From: Bilabrum cf. latius
Lineage: Eukaryota > Bigyra: Bicosoecida > Bigyra > Bicosoecida
Assembly (NCBI GenBank): GCA_965178125.1
Contig: OZ237746.1
Span: 558,001-622,000 of the forward strand
Length of the DNA: 64,000 nt
Direction: 5' to 3'
The position numbers were made by a program, and so were the translations under genes. Every line of letters begins with the position of its first letter. Positions within the stretch are counted from its first letter, which is position 1. A model generated the notes under the pieces. It did not search any database. It saw only the letters and a program-made list of their open reading frames with translations, and was not told the origin of the DNA. Below are positions 1 through 12,443 of the stretch, one piece after another.

Positions 1-197
1 CGATTAGCTTAAAATTTAAATTTCTTAACGAATTATATATAAAGACTGTGAAACAAAGTACGTCTCTATAGCTCTGCTCACAACTGAGCTGAGCATCAAC
101 GGCCGTAGTTCCGTTTAGAACCCTCTATCTTCGCGAACCTTCGCTTCGAATTACCAAGTCATGTCAGTGCCGTTTCGACACCACATCCGCGATTCCA

Positions 198-3100
198 ATG
201 TCCGGTCAAGTCGATGATTCCAAAGCCATTGCAGTCGAGGAAGGAAAATTCTCAGGAGGGAATCCAATGAGAGACCCTGAAATGGTGGAGAAGTCCCATG
301 ATGTTACCAGCAAGAGCACAACATGCTGCACATTCAAGTACGTCCTACTGGCAAGTGTCGCCGTCCTCATCGTCGGAGGCGCCGTTGCAGCGGCCGCAAT
401 TCATTTTTCGAAAGATAGTTCGTCTGATTCGGGCTCTATTTCGACAGTTGAAAGCGTATTCGGTCCTGGGACAGTTGGCGAAGAAGCCGCCGATTGCGCT
501 GATGAATGGCTTGAAAACCAGCGTGTATCGCCCGCACAGTATTATACCCGCGTACAAGTTGGATCTTCAGACTCATTTCCTGACTGTGTCGATGTGGATG
601 CAATGAACGAAGCAGCTGCAAGCGTTTTTGGCGTCAACGCATCGGCGATTGTCCTGACTGCAGATGCCTCATCTCGCCGTTTGTCGCGCGCAGCGGTACG
701 GCGAATGCAGGCAGGTAATTTAGTTCTAGTACAGCTTATATTCTCGTACTCCGAGGACGAGTCAGCGACAGTTGCTACACAGGTCCAGGCCAGCGCAGAC
801 TAGCTTGAGCGGGCTCTGCAGTCCGCTGTCCTGAATGCTACGGGCCAAGCAGCAGCCGTCACGATTCGCGTCATGACAGAAGATATCAGCAATGGCTTCA
901 TTCTGATGGATACCCTTCCGAGCACGAGCCCAGCTGTGAGCACAAGTTCTGCGGTCCTGGTCAGATGGCCGCAATCTCATGTATCATTGAGCCTCAGGCT
1001 ACTAGCAGTACTGCGCGTTCTATCGTACCAAGGATTGGAAATAACTGATATTGTTTTTCGATATTTTACGCAGGCATCAACCAATGATCCCGGGAATCAA
1101 CCCTCCATTTCATTGGTTAGTAACTCGCAGGAGATGACATGCGTCAAGGTCCAAAGTCAACCACCCAGAGATGCTGAGCACCGCGCTGCTCGGTCTTCAT
1201 GTTTGTCTTTTTTGCTAATGTTCCCACCGAATACTCCGCAGACGCCGACCCCGTCAACATCGCAACAGTCCGTGAGATGATTCGCGGCCACAGCACATAT
1301 CGACAGCACACACCGTGCAGAAAAAATGAAGCGACCTAAACACGCGACAAGCCACTGCATTTTTTCTTGTTGACAATTGCAGGCGCCTGCATCGACCGCC
1401 CCGAGCGACAGTCCGGCCCCTAGCAGCAGCAGCAGCCCGAGTGTAAGCCCATCGCCGAGCATAACAAGCAGCCCGAGTGTCAGCCCCACCCCGAGCATAA
1501 CAAGTAGCCAGAGCGTAAGCCCCACCCCGAGCACCACGGCAAGTGCTACCAGCAGTCCCAGCAACTCACCATCACCAAGCACAACCGCTACCGCGAGTCC
1601 CAGCCCCAGCCCCACTCCAACTCCTAGCCCGGTCCCCCTTGTGCGGCTCTTTGGCGACTCCGTGCCTGCGGCCGACCAGTACACGGTCACACCCACTGCT
1701 GCGACCCAGGCCAAGCAGCTCTCCGACAACTTCTACATGCGAGCACTCGGGGCGGGCAGCTCTGTCCTGGTGTACGCCTGCGATGATGCCACTCCTCCGC
1801 AGTGCAACGACACGGGTGTAGAGAACGGCTCGCACTTCACCGAGCTCGGCGGCAAGGTGTACATTGCAGGCAGGCTCAACAGCGTGACTGGGCTCGTCTC
1901 GTGCACCAGCGTGGGCACGTGCAGCGTGGTGAGTGTTGCGGGCTCGGTGTCGTCTGTCACCCACCTGACAGCGTACAACGGCCGGATCTGGTTCATGGGA
2001 ATCAGCACCACGTACGGGCGAGACTTGTTCAGCTGCGACACGCAGGACAGCTGCACGGCCCACGATCTGAACCCGTCGGGGAACGCCCGCCCGGAGAAGC
2101 TGGCCGTGGCGAACGGCAAGCTGTACATGCAGGCCCAGAGCGACGGCACCCACACGGACCTGTGGGTGTGCGGCACCGACAATCAGTGCACCGACCTGGA
2201 TCTGCGGTCCGGGTCGGAGCACGTGTACCCTAGCGACATCATCGAGTTCGGCGGCCAGGCGTGGCTCGCTGGCCAGATCGACGGGAGTGGCACCAAGCTG
2301 TTGCGGTGTGACTCGAGCGACACCTGCACTGCGGTGTCGGATGTATCAACCACGAGTACGCTCACATCCGCAGCCAAGGTGATCTTCGGGGGCAGGCTGT
2401 ACCTGTCCGGTGACGGTGACGAGCCGTGGGCCTGCGAGACGGATGGGTCCTGCAGCGAGGTGATGGACATCAACACGGGAGGCAGCTCCAGCCCCAGGTA
2501 CTTCACGGTGTTCCACAACAAGATCTGGTTTGCGGCTACGGATGGCACCACCAGGACGCTGTGGTCGTGCGACGCAGACGACTCGTGCTCCGCGCACTCG
2601 AGTGTGATCGACCCGGAGAAGCTGGTGGTGTTCGACAACAAGCTGTACATGGCCAGCGACGACGGGACGAGCGGGAAGGAGCCGTGGAGCTGCGACGCGT
2701 CGGAGACGTGCTCGATGCTGCAGGACATCAACCCTGGCTCTGGGGACTCTGACCCGTATCTGTTTGCCGGTGCCGATAACTTGTACGTGGTCGCGGACGA
2801 CAACACTCGGGGGTGGGACGTGTACACGTACGGGAGGCTGCAGCCCGCGGCGTCCTTCAGCCCGTCGCCCACCCCGTCCGCATCGCCCAGCACCAGCCCA
2901 TCACCGAGCGTGTCTGCAACGCCAACCCCTAGTCCGGTCCCCCTTGTACGGCTCTTTGGCGACTCCGTGCCTGCGGCCGACCAGTACACGGTCACACCCA
3001 CTGCTGCGACCCAGGCCAAGCAGCTCTCCGACAACTTCTACATGCGAGCACTCGGGGCGGGCAGCTCTGTCCTGGTGTACGCCTGCGATGATGCCACTCC

Positions 3101-5516
3101 TCCGCAGTGCAACGACACGGGTGTAGAGAACGGCTCGCACTTCACCGAGCTCGGCGGCAAGGTGTACATTGCAGGCAGGCTCAACAGCGTGACTGGGCTC
3201 GTCTCGTGCACCAGCGTGGGCACGTGCAGCGTGGTGAGTGTTGCGGGCTCGGTGTCGTCTGTCACCCACCTGACAGCGTACAACGGCCGGATCTGGTTCA
3301 TGGGAATCAGCACCACGTACGGGCGAGACTTGTTCAGCTGCGACACGCAGGACAGCTGCACGGCCCACGATCTGAACCCGTCGGGGAACGCCCGCCCGGA
3401 GAAGCTGGCCGTGGCGAACGGCAAGCTGTACATGCAGGCCCAGAGCGACGGCACCCACACGGACCTGTGGGTGTGCGGCACCGACAATCAGTGCACCGAC
3501 CTGGATCTGCGGTCCGGGTCGGAGCACGTGTACCCTAGCGACATCATCGAGTTCGGCGGCCAGGCGTGGCTCGCTGGCCAGATCGACGGGAGTGGCACCA
3601 AGCTGTTGCGGTGTGACTCGAGCGACACCTGCACTGCGGTGTCGGATGTGTCAACCACGAGTACGCTCACATCCGCAGCCAAGGTGATCTTCGGGGGCAG
3701 GCTGTACCTGTCCGGTGACGGTGACGAGCCGTGGGCCTGCGAGACGGATGGGTCCTGCAGCGAGGTGATGGACATCAACACGGGAGGCAGCTCCAGCCCC
3801 AGGTACTTCACGGTGTTCCACAACAAGATCTGGTTTGCGGCTACGGATGGCACCACCAGGACGCTGTGGTCGTGCGACGCAGACGACTCGTGCTCCGCGC
3901 ACTCGAGTGTGATCGACCCGGAGAAGCTGGTGGTGTTCGACAACAAGCTGTACATGGCCAGCGACGACGGGACGAGCGGGAAGGAGCCGTGGAGCTGCGA
4001 CGCGTCGGAGACGTGCTCGATGCTGCAGGACATCAACCCTGGCTCTGGGGACTCTGACCCGTATCTGTTTGCCGGTGCCGATAACTTGTACGTGGTCGCG
4101 GACGACAACACTCGGGGGTGGGACGTGTACACGTACGGGAGGCTGCAGCCCGCGGCGTCCTTCAGCCCGTCGCCCACCCCGTCCGCATCGCCCAGCACCA
4201 GCCCATCGCCGAGCGTGTCTGCAACGCCAACCCCTAGTCCGGTCCCCCTTGTACGGCTCTTTGGCGACTCCGTGCCTGCGGCCGACCAGTACACGGTCAC
4301 ACCCACTGCTGCGACCCAGGCCAAGCAGCTCTCCGACAACTTCTACATGCGAGCACTCGGGGCGGGCAGCTCTGTCCTGGTGTACGCCTGCGATGACGCC
4401 ACTCCCCCGCAGTGCAACGACACGGGTGTAGAGAACGGCTCGCACTTCACCGAGCTCGGCGGCAAGGTGTACATTGCAGGCAGGCTCAACAGCGTGACTG
4501 GGCTCGTCTCGTGCACCAGCGTGGGCACGTGCAGCGTGGTGAGTGTTGCGGGCTCGGTGTCGTCTGTCACCCACCTGACAGCGTACAACGGCCGGATCTG
4601 GTTCATGGGAATCAGCACCACGTACGGGCGAGACTTGTTCAGCTGCGACACGCAGGACAGCTGCACGGCCCACGATCTGAACCCGTCGGGGAACGCCCGC
4701 CCGGAGAAGCTGGCCGTGGCGAACGGCAAGCTGTACATGCAGGCCCAGAGCGACGGCACCCACACGGACCTGTGGGTGTGCGGCACCGACAATCAGTGCA
4801 CCGACCTGGATCTGCGGTCCGGGTCGGAGCACGTGTACCCTAGCGACATCATCGAGTTCGGCGGCCAGGCGTGGCTCGCTGGCCAGATCGACGGGAGTGG
4901 CACCAAGCTGTTGCGGTGTGACTCGAGCGACACCTGCACTGCGGTGTCGGATGTGTCAACCACGAGTACGCTCACATCCGCAGCCAAGGTGATCTTCGGG
5001 GGCAGGCTGTACCTGTCCGGTGACGGTGACGAGCCGTGGGCCTGCGAGACGGATGGGTCCTGCAGCGAGGTGATGGACATCAACACGGGAGGCAGCTCCA
5101 GCCCCAGGTACTTCACGGTGTTCCACAACAAGATCTGGTTTGCGGCTACGGATGGCACCACCAGGACGCTGTGGTCGTGCGACGCAGACGACTCGTGCTC
5201 CGCGCACTCGAGTGTGATCGACCCGGAGAAGCTGGTGGTGTTCGACAACAAGCTGTACATGGCCAGCGACGACGGGACGAACGGGAAGGAGCCGTGGAGC
5301 TGCGACGCGTCGGAGACGTGCTCGATGCTGCAGGACATCAACCCTGGCTCTGGGGACTCTGACCCGTATCTGTTTGCCGGTGCCGATAACTTGTACGTGG
5401 TCGCGGACGACAACACTCGGGGGTGGGACGTGTACACATACGGGAGGCTGCAGCCCGCGGCGTCCTTCAGCCCGTCGCCCACCCCGTCCGCATCGCCTGC
5501 CTCTCCCCCACTATAA
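198..5516 (+). CDS. Membrane-anchored protein with Ser/Pro stalks and three propeller-like repeat domains
   Basis: Predicted exons 198-935, 1074-1115, 1242-1271 and 1383-5516 are all phase 0 and give about 1647 aa ending in TAA. An N-terminal cytosolic tail of about 48 residues precedes one hydrophobic segment (about residues 50-70), so this looks like a type II membrane protein. A small extracellular alpha/beta-like region follows, then Ser/Pro/Thr stalks (SPSPSPS type), then three near-identical domains of 435 aa. Each domain holds about seven blade-like motifs of the form GGKVYIAG...LxxCDxxDSCT, each with a Cys pair, consistent with a secreted beta-propeller. An in-frame TAG at 801-803 is read as Gln; the frame continues as LERALQSAVLNATG. 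The two tiny middle exons are inferred from phase and stalk composition and are the weakest part. Function unknown; a cell-surface adhesion or recognition role is inference. Confidence 0.7.
1617..2921. repeat. 1305-bp tandem coding repeat, copy 1
   Basis: First of three direct tandem units with an exact period of 1305 bp (435 codons). It lies inside the propeller gene and keeps frame. It differs from copy 2 at only a few bases, for example near 1630, 1641 and 2346. Confidence 0.93.
2922..4226. repeat. 1305-bp tandem coding repeat, copy 2
   Basis: Second unit, nearly identical to copies 1 and 3 over the full length, Ser/Pro linker included. The near identity at synonymous sites points to recent duplication or ongoing homogenisation. 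Confidence 0.93.
4227..5497. repeat. 1305-bp tandem coding repeat, copy 3 (linker truncated)
   Basis: Third unit, same period. It matches copy 2 until 5497, then leaves the repeat in the Ser/Pro linker and stops at TAA 5514-5516. A Ser-to-Asn change (AGC to AAC) near 5281 is one of few differences. Confidence 0.92.
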
Positions 5517-6235
5517 TCTAGCACTTCTATTTCGGAGGGATGTGGATCTGTCGCCTTTTGCCTAAAGGCTAGTATAATTGGGTCTATCCAACTTGAAGAG
5601 AGCTGGATAGCCGTGTGTTTTGAAGTGCAATCCTCAGACCACCACTCGTTGGGTGTCTACGAGAAAGTTTCTGATAGAAAGTCAAATAAACCCTTCAAAA
5701 ATCAAGAAGAAGGGAGTGGTCTGATATTTTGTGGACTGAGTGCCAAGCCACTGGACTGAACTCAAAAGCGCATGCTATCACGAAGAAACATCTGGAACGA
5801 GGGCCCGGGACCTACCAGACCTCACGCTTCAGCTGCAATGGCCTAACTAACCACCTAAGCTCCACCCTGAGGACCCATTTCCCGCTGAGGAGCGTCAGCA
5901 TTCACGATCCCTCCGGCGCCCGCTGCCGGCCCCCGTCCTGCTGCCCGTTCTGAGCCAACCCTGCCGTTGACGTTGGCAACCGCCTCGGCGAGGTTGTTGT
6001 TTTCGGCTGCCCCTACAGCCAGGCTGGCGAAGTCCTCCTTGGCCAACCTAACGAGCGCCCGTTTGGCCTTCGCTGCAGCCCTCATCGATCCCTTCGAGAC
6101 AAAATCGAGGATCCTTGAGTGGTCCTGCATGACCCGTGAGTACATGTTTTTACAACATAGTGCCAAGAACAAGGCGATGGGGATCAGGCCTGAGCAGGGG
6201 GGGTACGAGGCCCTCGTACCCCCCACTCGTCACAC

Positions 6236-6289
6236 TTAGGGGTACGAAATTTGGCGGATCTCAGGTCAGACCGCCTCGTACCCCCCCAC
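6236..6289. repeat. TTAGGGGTACGA-type repeat, copy A
   Basis: Holds TTAGGGGTACGAAATTTGG followed by a C-rich inverse CCTCGTACCCCCC. Just upstream (6198-6228) a perfect small palindrome joins GGGGTACGAGG to CCTCGTACCCC. A related copy lies about 1 kb downstream at 7250-7320. Confidence 0.6.
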
Positions 6290-7249
6290 GGTGTCGATGG
6301 AGGCAGTTGACATGGGTTCTACCCGGAAAAAGACATAGACGAAGAAGTCATTGTGCGAGAAGGTGAAGGACAGGGAAAAGCTAGCCTGGGAAACCGCTGA
6401 GCGCATGGGCTGCGCTCACGGACGCTGGGCTCCAGAATCCGGGCACTGCACCCTCAGGCTGGCGGCGCGCACCCCAAGCGGAGTGACCACCCTGAGGTCG
6501 TGGCTGGAGGGCGTGCAGCTAGACGACGGGAAACACCCGCTGCAGCTCGTGGCAGACGTTGAGGTATTCATCAAGAGCTACCGATCCTAGTACGCCGTGT
6601 GCAGGCCAAAGCTCAAGCCGAGGAGCTCGAACTGGAACGGGTGCCGGTGGCCTCTGGTGATGGAATGGGCCACAGAGGTAAAGAGCTCCAGGTCTAGGTG
6701 CGGCCACAGGAAGAACTACCCACGATACAAGACATAATTAAATGTGAGGTACATCGGTTCCATCCATCCTTCCTCAGCGGGTGAACGAGTCTTATCGGTG
6801 TGGAATGTAGTTGCCGACCAGCAACGGGTCAACCTTTTCATTCGCCAGCGGAAATTCGAGATGAGATACAGAGTAGATATATCTACTATGATGCGAGTGC
6901 TGTAGCTCCAGTTGGAGGCAGAAGGTGTCACACCGGCGGGAGAGCTCTGCGAGGAAGTCTGGGAAATCGCTTCCGAGCACCTTGCGGCATCACTCATGCC
7001 AGTTGCAGCAGACTAAGCTGACAGATAACTTAATTACAACTGGATTGAAGAAGATGAAGGATAATTGGTTCCCTGTATCTCGCTTGAAGATGGCCCATGA
7101 TTTTTTGAGAATATATCAGAATCCTGGGTTGCGTGACATTTTTTCGATGTCGAATTTTGCGACCGAGTTGTGTTCCATCCAACTCAGCTCGCTCTGGGGA
7201 GTCCAAAAATGCCTTCAGATCCCATATAGCACTATAGGAAGTTGGTTTT

Positions 7250-7318
7250 TAGGGGGGGTACGAGATTTGGTGATTTTTGGAGCCTCGTACCCCTCCTCGT
7301 ACCCCTCCTCGTACCCCT
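7250..7318. repeat. TTAGGGGTACGA-type repeat, copy B, with a 12-bp tandem
   Basis: Reads TAGGGGGGGTACGAGATTTGG, then about three direct copies of a 12-bp unit CCTCGTACCCCT. It resembles copy A at 6236 in order and spacing of the GTACGA and CCTCGTACCCC parts. Confidence 0.6.
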
Positions 7319-8518
7319 ACCGTGCACAGGCCTGATGGGGATCTATGGTTCCGTAAAATTTTAGCGCAACTTGAAATACCAGATTTGAGATCCCCCCAAT
7401 ATTTGAGGAAAAGGAAGGAGGGGAGTACATCTTTTGCATTGGGAACCCACAAGTATGGCTTCGGTGAAATGCTATAGCAAGGAAAGCTGCTTGATTTACT
7501 ATTACAAACCAGCACTTGGAGATGATGGCATGGTTTCAGTTTCTATTACGGACCAAAGCGTGCGTGACGCCGGAATACAAAGACTGCTGGAACGGTTCTA
7601 TTACCTCGCCTTGAGAATGGCTAGACTTGAAGGCCTCTCCAGCGCCAAAGCCTATTGCTTGTCAGTATTGGGACTAAAAGCAGATGCTGGGACTCCTGCT
7701 AAGAATCCTGATGCTATTAAGCAGTGGAAGGCTACCGATGAAGACGCTGCAACAACGCAGCTAGAAGCTGCCGAGTCCGAAGCCCCATGCATCCGGGATT
7801 TGCGCGACCTGCTCAGGTTCGCATACTGCTGGATTTACGATCTGAACATGGGCCCGTTTGAAGGGATTCACAGCCGACTTGTCGGCATAGAAGAGCAGCT
7901 TCTCTAGATGGACGGCAGGTACTCCAAGTTCTACGCAGCCGCGAACGGAGGCCACGACGAGGCATATAGCCGTCCATCGGAGAGAGTTGATTAAGAACCC
8001 GCGGAGCAAACAAGCGCGGCATGCTAACCTGCGAAGCCCGACGCGGAGATTCCTGCAACTTGCCTGTGTGAGCAGTTGTCTCTCCGACCCAGTCACCATG
8101 GTGTTCAGTATGAGGTAGAGGTGCGGCAGGTGGCTAGCCAAGTAGTACTGTGCGGCTAGCGCAGCTACGTAGTTGACGTTGTGTCATTGCTAAGAGGTGT
8201 AGCCACGGACGGGGTGCTACGACTGAAGGCAATCGGCAAGCGTAAGGCAGGTGACGACGGGGTTTCGGACGCACGGACACGGAGGCGGCGAACGAGATGA
8301 AGGCGGGTCCGGCGGTGGACGGCCACCAGCGGAGGTGGAATTTGGATCGCGGAGTACAGTTCCGGCACTCAGTCGCCACGCGTCGCGCTGAAAGACCTGA
8401 GCAGGGTCTCAATGTGCAACGCAGCTTGCGATTTTCCGGCTTCGCGTGTGTCATTTTTTAAACAAAGCTTTCTAGATTCTGCGTTCAATCAATCAACTTC
8501 TTGAAGCTCCAGATGATC

Positions 8519-11500
8519 TCAAGCATGGAGGTGGGCTCCTGCGGCCCGCTCGGCTGCACGCCACGCAACAGCTGCATCCGCCACCCCAGCACCACGAAGA
8601 GCGCGTCTGGCCCACCTCGAAGCCTTGCGAGCCACAGCAGCCCACTCAGCCGACAGATCTGCACACTGCTTCCGGAGAATCGCTACCGCCAGAGCCGTCA
8701 CCCACACCGCCTGCGCGCTGTCCCCGGCGGCAGCAAGCTCGCCCGGCTGCTTGCCCTCCCAGCCATCGCCTGCCATAGCACGGAACGCAGCGGTCACCCG
8801 GAAGTCCCCAGCGGCCGACTGCCCCTGTACCAGGTCCTGCATACGCTCGCGGGCGGTTCCTGGCACAGAATATCCGGGTGCCTCCCCGCCCATCATGTCC
8901 TCCATCTCGCTCTCGTCCTCGGAGGAGCCCAGCGACCCCACGACCAAATCGTCAAGCTCGCCGCGCCCTGGCCCTGTAGGTGTGTCCTCTGCTTTGAAAG
9001 ACGCAGTCTGGGCTCGTTTGGGTCGCGAGGGCACCGCCGAGAACAGCTCCGTGGCCACGGACTGTTCCTGCTCAGCGGCAGGTGCGGGGGCAGGTGCCCC
9101 CCCAAAGCCCATGGCCGACATGAGACCGGAGAGCATTCCGCCACTGGGGGCAGCACCTGCACTGGCCGGTGCTGCCTGCGCATTGAAGCTCTCTGCTTGA
9201 TCCCTCAGCTCCAATGACCGTGCCTGCATGGCACCCAGCCCCTCCCCGCGAACAGTTGTTGCCTCTAGGTCGTCGCTCCCGAATGATGCGCGGCGGGACC
9301 GCCTGTCATAGACCGTGCGGTCGAGGCCTGCCGGTCGCACATCCATTCCTCCTCCAGATTGAGTGGACGGTGCGTCGCGCAGACCACGCCTCTTCGCCCG
9401 CGCGCCTCCTCGCTGTCCCCTGGCGCCCTCTGGCACTCGGCCCCGGGCCCGCGCCATCGCCCGCGCGTGCCCCGCGTGCATCCCGACATCGAAGTCGCCA
9501 TCACTATCCTCACTAACTTCGTTCGCGGCTGCATCCATGGCCATATCCAGGGCCACAGGGGCGCCACCTACGGCTGCATACACACCAAACGGGCCACCTC
9601 TACCGACCCGGCCCGCCGCAGCAGGTAGCGCCCTGCCTTCCTCCCTCTGTGGCCGCAGCAGCTCCGGCGGGATGGGTTGGTTGTCAGCCCGCAGCATCTG
9701 CACGTACAAGGACTCCTCCGGCTCCTCGTGGGGCGCATCCTCGAGGGCCGGCTTCAGGGCGGCCTGGCCCACGAAGCGAGTCGCCATGTCGTCCACGGCT
9801 GCGTCACCGCCGGCCGCAGCGGACGCGTAGTCGACAGCCACGAACGATGCCAGCTTCGAAGCCACCCCGAACTGCAGGCACAGATCCAGCGCCTTTTTCT
9901 TGTCGCCTTTGTCGGTCGAACTCTCGAGCTGCTTGGCGATCCGGCTGGCGCACAGGCAGTGCACGGCCCGCCCTGTTGACATGGCCGCCGCGCCGTGGAT
10001 CACGCCGGTCTCCATAGCGCGGACGCCGGGATTGTCCTACGCATCTTGCGGTGCACCTGCGCCCGTGGAGGCGGACACTGACCCTGCTCCGCCCGTGGAC
10101 CCGGTTCCAGACCCTGCCGCATCCGCCTCGGTGGTGGCTGCTGCATCACCCGCTGGTTGCTCGCCCTCCTGCTTCACGTCATCCTCGTCGCTGTCGCTGT
10201 CCCCCCCGCGATCGCTGAGCTCCCTCAAAGGCACGGCCAGCTTCCAAGACAAGGAACCGTCCGGGCCGATGGCCTGCAGGGTCACGCTCGCCACGGCAGG
10301 CAGCGCCCCTTCCTTGCCCGACTGCCCCAACTCCCACACGCCGGGCTTGAGGATGGCAGTCATCAGGAGTCGATCGCCGGCGAACACGGGCACGTGCTTG
10401 GAGGGCCACGAGTGCTGCACGAAGGGCCGAAGCTCGCCCCAGTCAACCTTGACGTTGCTGAGCGCGGGCTGGAGGGCTCGGTTCATCTGCCTGGCCACTG
10501 GCTCCTCGATCCGGTCCCCGCTGGCCACCATCTCGGCCTTGCCGCCGCCCGCCTCCGCCACGCCTTTGACCAGGGCGGAGGAGGCCTCGGAGCCGAAACC
10601 CAGGGAGAACACCCGCACGCCCTGCTTGCTCCTGGTGCCGCGCACGAAGTCCACCACGGCCCTGGTGTTCTCCACATCCCCGTCGGTCATGAGCACGAGC
10701 ACGCGAGGCCACTCCGGGTCTGGATCTTCCTCCAGTACTGGGTCCCTGAAGGGGAGAGGCTCCACGAGGCTCTCGGTGAGGGGGGCCAGGATCTCCGTCC
10801 CGCCCAGGTTGGCCTCCATGCTGCGCACGTGGGCCAGGGCAGTCTGCAGGGTCTCGTCGGAGTACTGCCTGGCGCCGCCGTCGAACAGCGGCTGCCGGTG
10901 GGTCCCAAAGCTCACGATCTGGAACTTGCAGGTGCTCGGCAGCGACCTCAGGGCCATGGCCAGCGCGTCCTTCACCTGCCTCATGCGGCTCCCTGCCATG
11001 CTGCCCGACCGGTCCACCAGGAACGTGTACTCCACCCGTGGATCGTTGTCGAACGTGTCCGCATCCAGGTCGGGCTGAAGGCTCACCATCACGGCGTGCT
11101 GGGAGGGACCAGAACCAGATCCAGAACCAGACCCGCCCGCGCTGCCAGCCGCCGCGCCACTCACCCCCTGCTCGCTGGCCTCCCCCTGCTCCCTGGCATC
11201 CTGCCCGCTCAGCTGCTCCACCCACGCCCGAGGCGCGTGCGGGTTCTCCGTCAGGATATCGATCACGAAGTCTCCGCCGATCAGCCCCGCCCCTCGAGGG
11301 TCCCTCCACACCACCTGGGCGTTCTTGCGAGACATGGTGCCTGCCCCGCTCTCAGCATCCGCAGGCTGCCCCTCGGCGCCCGAGGTCCTGCCGCCCTCGG
11401 CGTCCGGGTGCAGCAGCACAGTAACGAAGTCGTCGGCGGGATGCGAGGGCACGTGCACCGACCTGATCCGACCCGCCATGCCGATGTCCACCGACACGCT

Positions 11501-12303
11501 CACGGGATATCCCGCCCCCTCTGCGTCATCCACGTCGGGGCCGGCACCAGCCCCTGTGGTGGCATCGCCTCCTGCCCCCGTGCCAGTGGTCGCGGCGGGT
11601 TTAGTCGCGGGCTCTTGCCCAGAGCCGAGCTCGTACCTTGGTGCCACGGTGGTTGGGATCACGAGCCTGGTGCTCTCCCCGCTGCACTGCAGGGGACTCA
11701 CCACGGTGATCTCGACCGTGGCGCTCTGGCCGGGGCCCAGGTTGCCCAGAGTGGTGGTGAACACGTCGCGGGAGGCTGCGCTCTCTTCGACTAGGGCTGC
11801 TTTGCCTCCTGCAGCGATGGCGTCTTCGTATGCGTCCTTGGCGGCTTCCTTTTCCTGGACTTCTCCGCGAACCATCCGGTCTCCAAGCTTGGCCTGCGAG
11901 ATGCACCGAACGATGGACTCTATAATAAAATAAGCAAAGTCTCATAGAACTTTTTAGTCTGGTACATCGAACGAGTGCAATCTGGCGACCGTCCAATGCG
12001 TACATGCTAGGATCCAAGCAGGAAGCATCTCGTTCTCGGTGCGGTAGCCAAGCAATTGACCAGCACTCCGAACGCAATTTCTATCGTCGCCATCATGGTG
12101 CTCACCGCAATTCCTGTTACAACACTAGATGCATCTACTGGAAACGTGTAAATGACCTCAAGAGGTTTGCTTTCCTTGTTCTCAAACGTCTGCCGAACGG
12201 TAAGCTCGCAAAGGGCCTCTCCAACCTTGCCAGTGACATCTACGGAGGTCAGTGGGAGAGGAGGGCCTCCTCCTGTAGGCAATAAACCGATTTGCTTCGC
12301 CAT
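8519..12303 (-). CDS. VIT domain / von Willebrand factor A domain protein
   Basis: Two exons on the minus strand, 12303-12106 and 11893-8519 (1190 aa, TGA stop). The first exon begins a VIT domain (LTSVDVTGKVGEALCELTVR). The splice joins ...VVTGIA to AKLGDRMVRGEVQEKE, exactly as in VIT domains of inter-alpha-trypsin inhibitor heavy chain-like proteins. A vWA domain follows with the MIDAS motif DRSGS near residue 360 (FLVDRSGSMAGSRM). The C-terminal third is Gly/Ala-rich with a short helical motif (KALDLCLQFGVASKLASFVAV) typical of VIT-vWA C-termini. TAG 10039-10037 falls inside this C-terminal part and is read as Gln; without that, the tail would be lost. No signal peptide is evident at the chosen ATG. 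Role probably protein-protein or metal-dependent adhesion; the exact partner is unknown. Confidence 0.88.
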
Positions 12304-12443
12304 GATGTTCTTTCGGTTTTTATGAGGACAGTTAATAATGAATTCTCAGGCACAATTCCGATCCACGCAATATGCACTGCAATGTAGCGCCCGTCCGGAT
12401 CCGTCGCGTTTGACGAGGGTCCAAATATCGCACTGAAAAACAG

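Larger units (their letters stand above)
5517..8518. other. Gene-poor 3-kb interval, probable repeat or transposon debris
   Basis: I see no recognisable gene here under either the standard code or with TAG as Gln. The longest plus-strand frame runs from about 7455 to a TAA near 7990 and crosses one TAG at 7905. It gives about 180 aa with no motif I can name. GTACGAGG-type repeats sit at 6198-6290 and 7250-7320. The interval lies between the 3' ends of the flanking convergent genes, so no promoter is demanded here. Confidence 0.5.

Noticed and set aside
1617-5497. CRISPR-like or satellite array
   Set aside because: The unit is 1305 bp, wholly coding, with no short spacer structure.
1572-5524. 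Long minus-strand open frames across the propeller repeats (up to 393 aa)
   Set aside because: They are antisense shadows caused by high GC and by the repeats; the plus-strand frame has clear domain structure and continues in frame through all three units.
10157-11794. 545-aa plus-strand open frame opposite the VIT/vWA gene
   Set aside because: Composition rich in His/Arg/Pro/Gly with no motifs; it is the antisense of a gene with VIT and MIDAS motifs.
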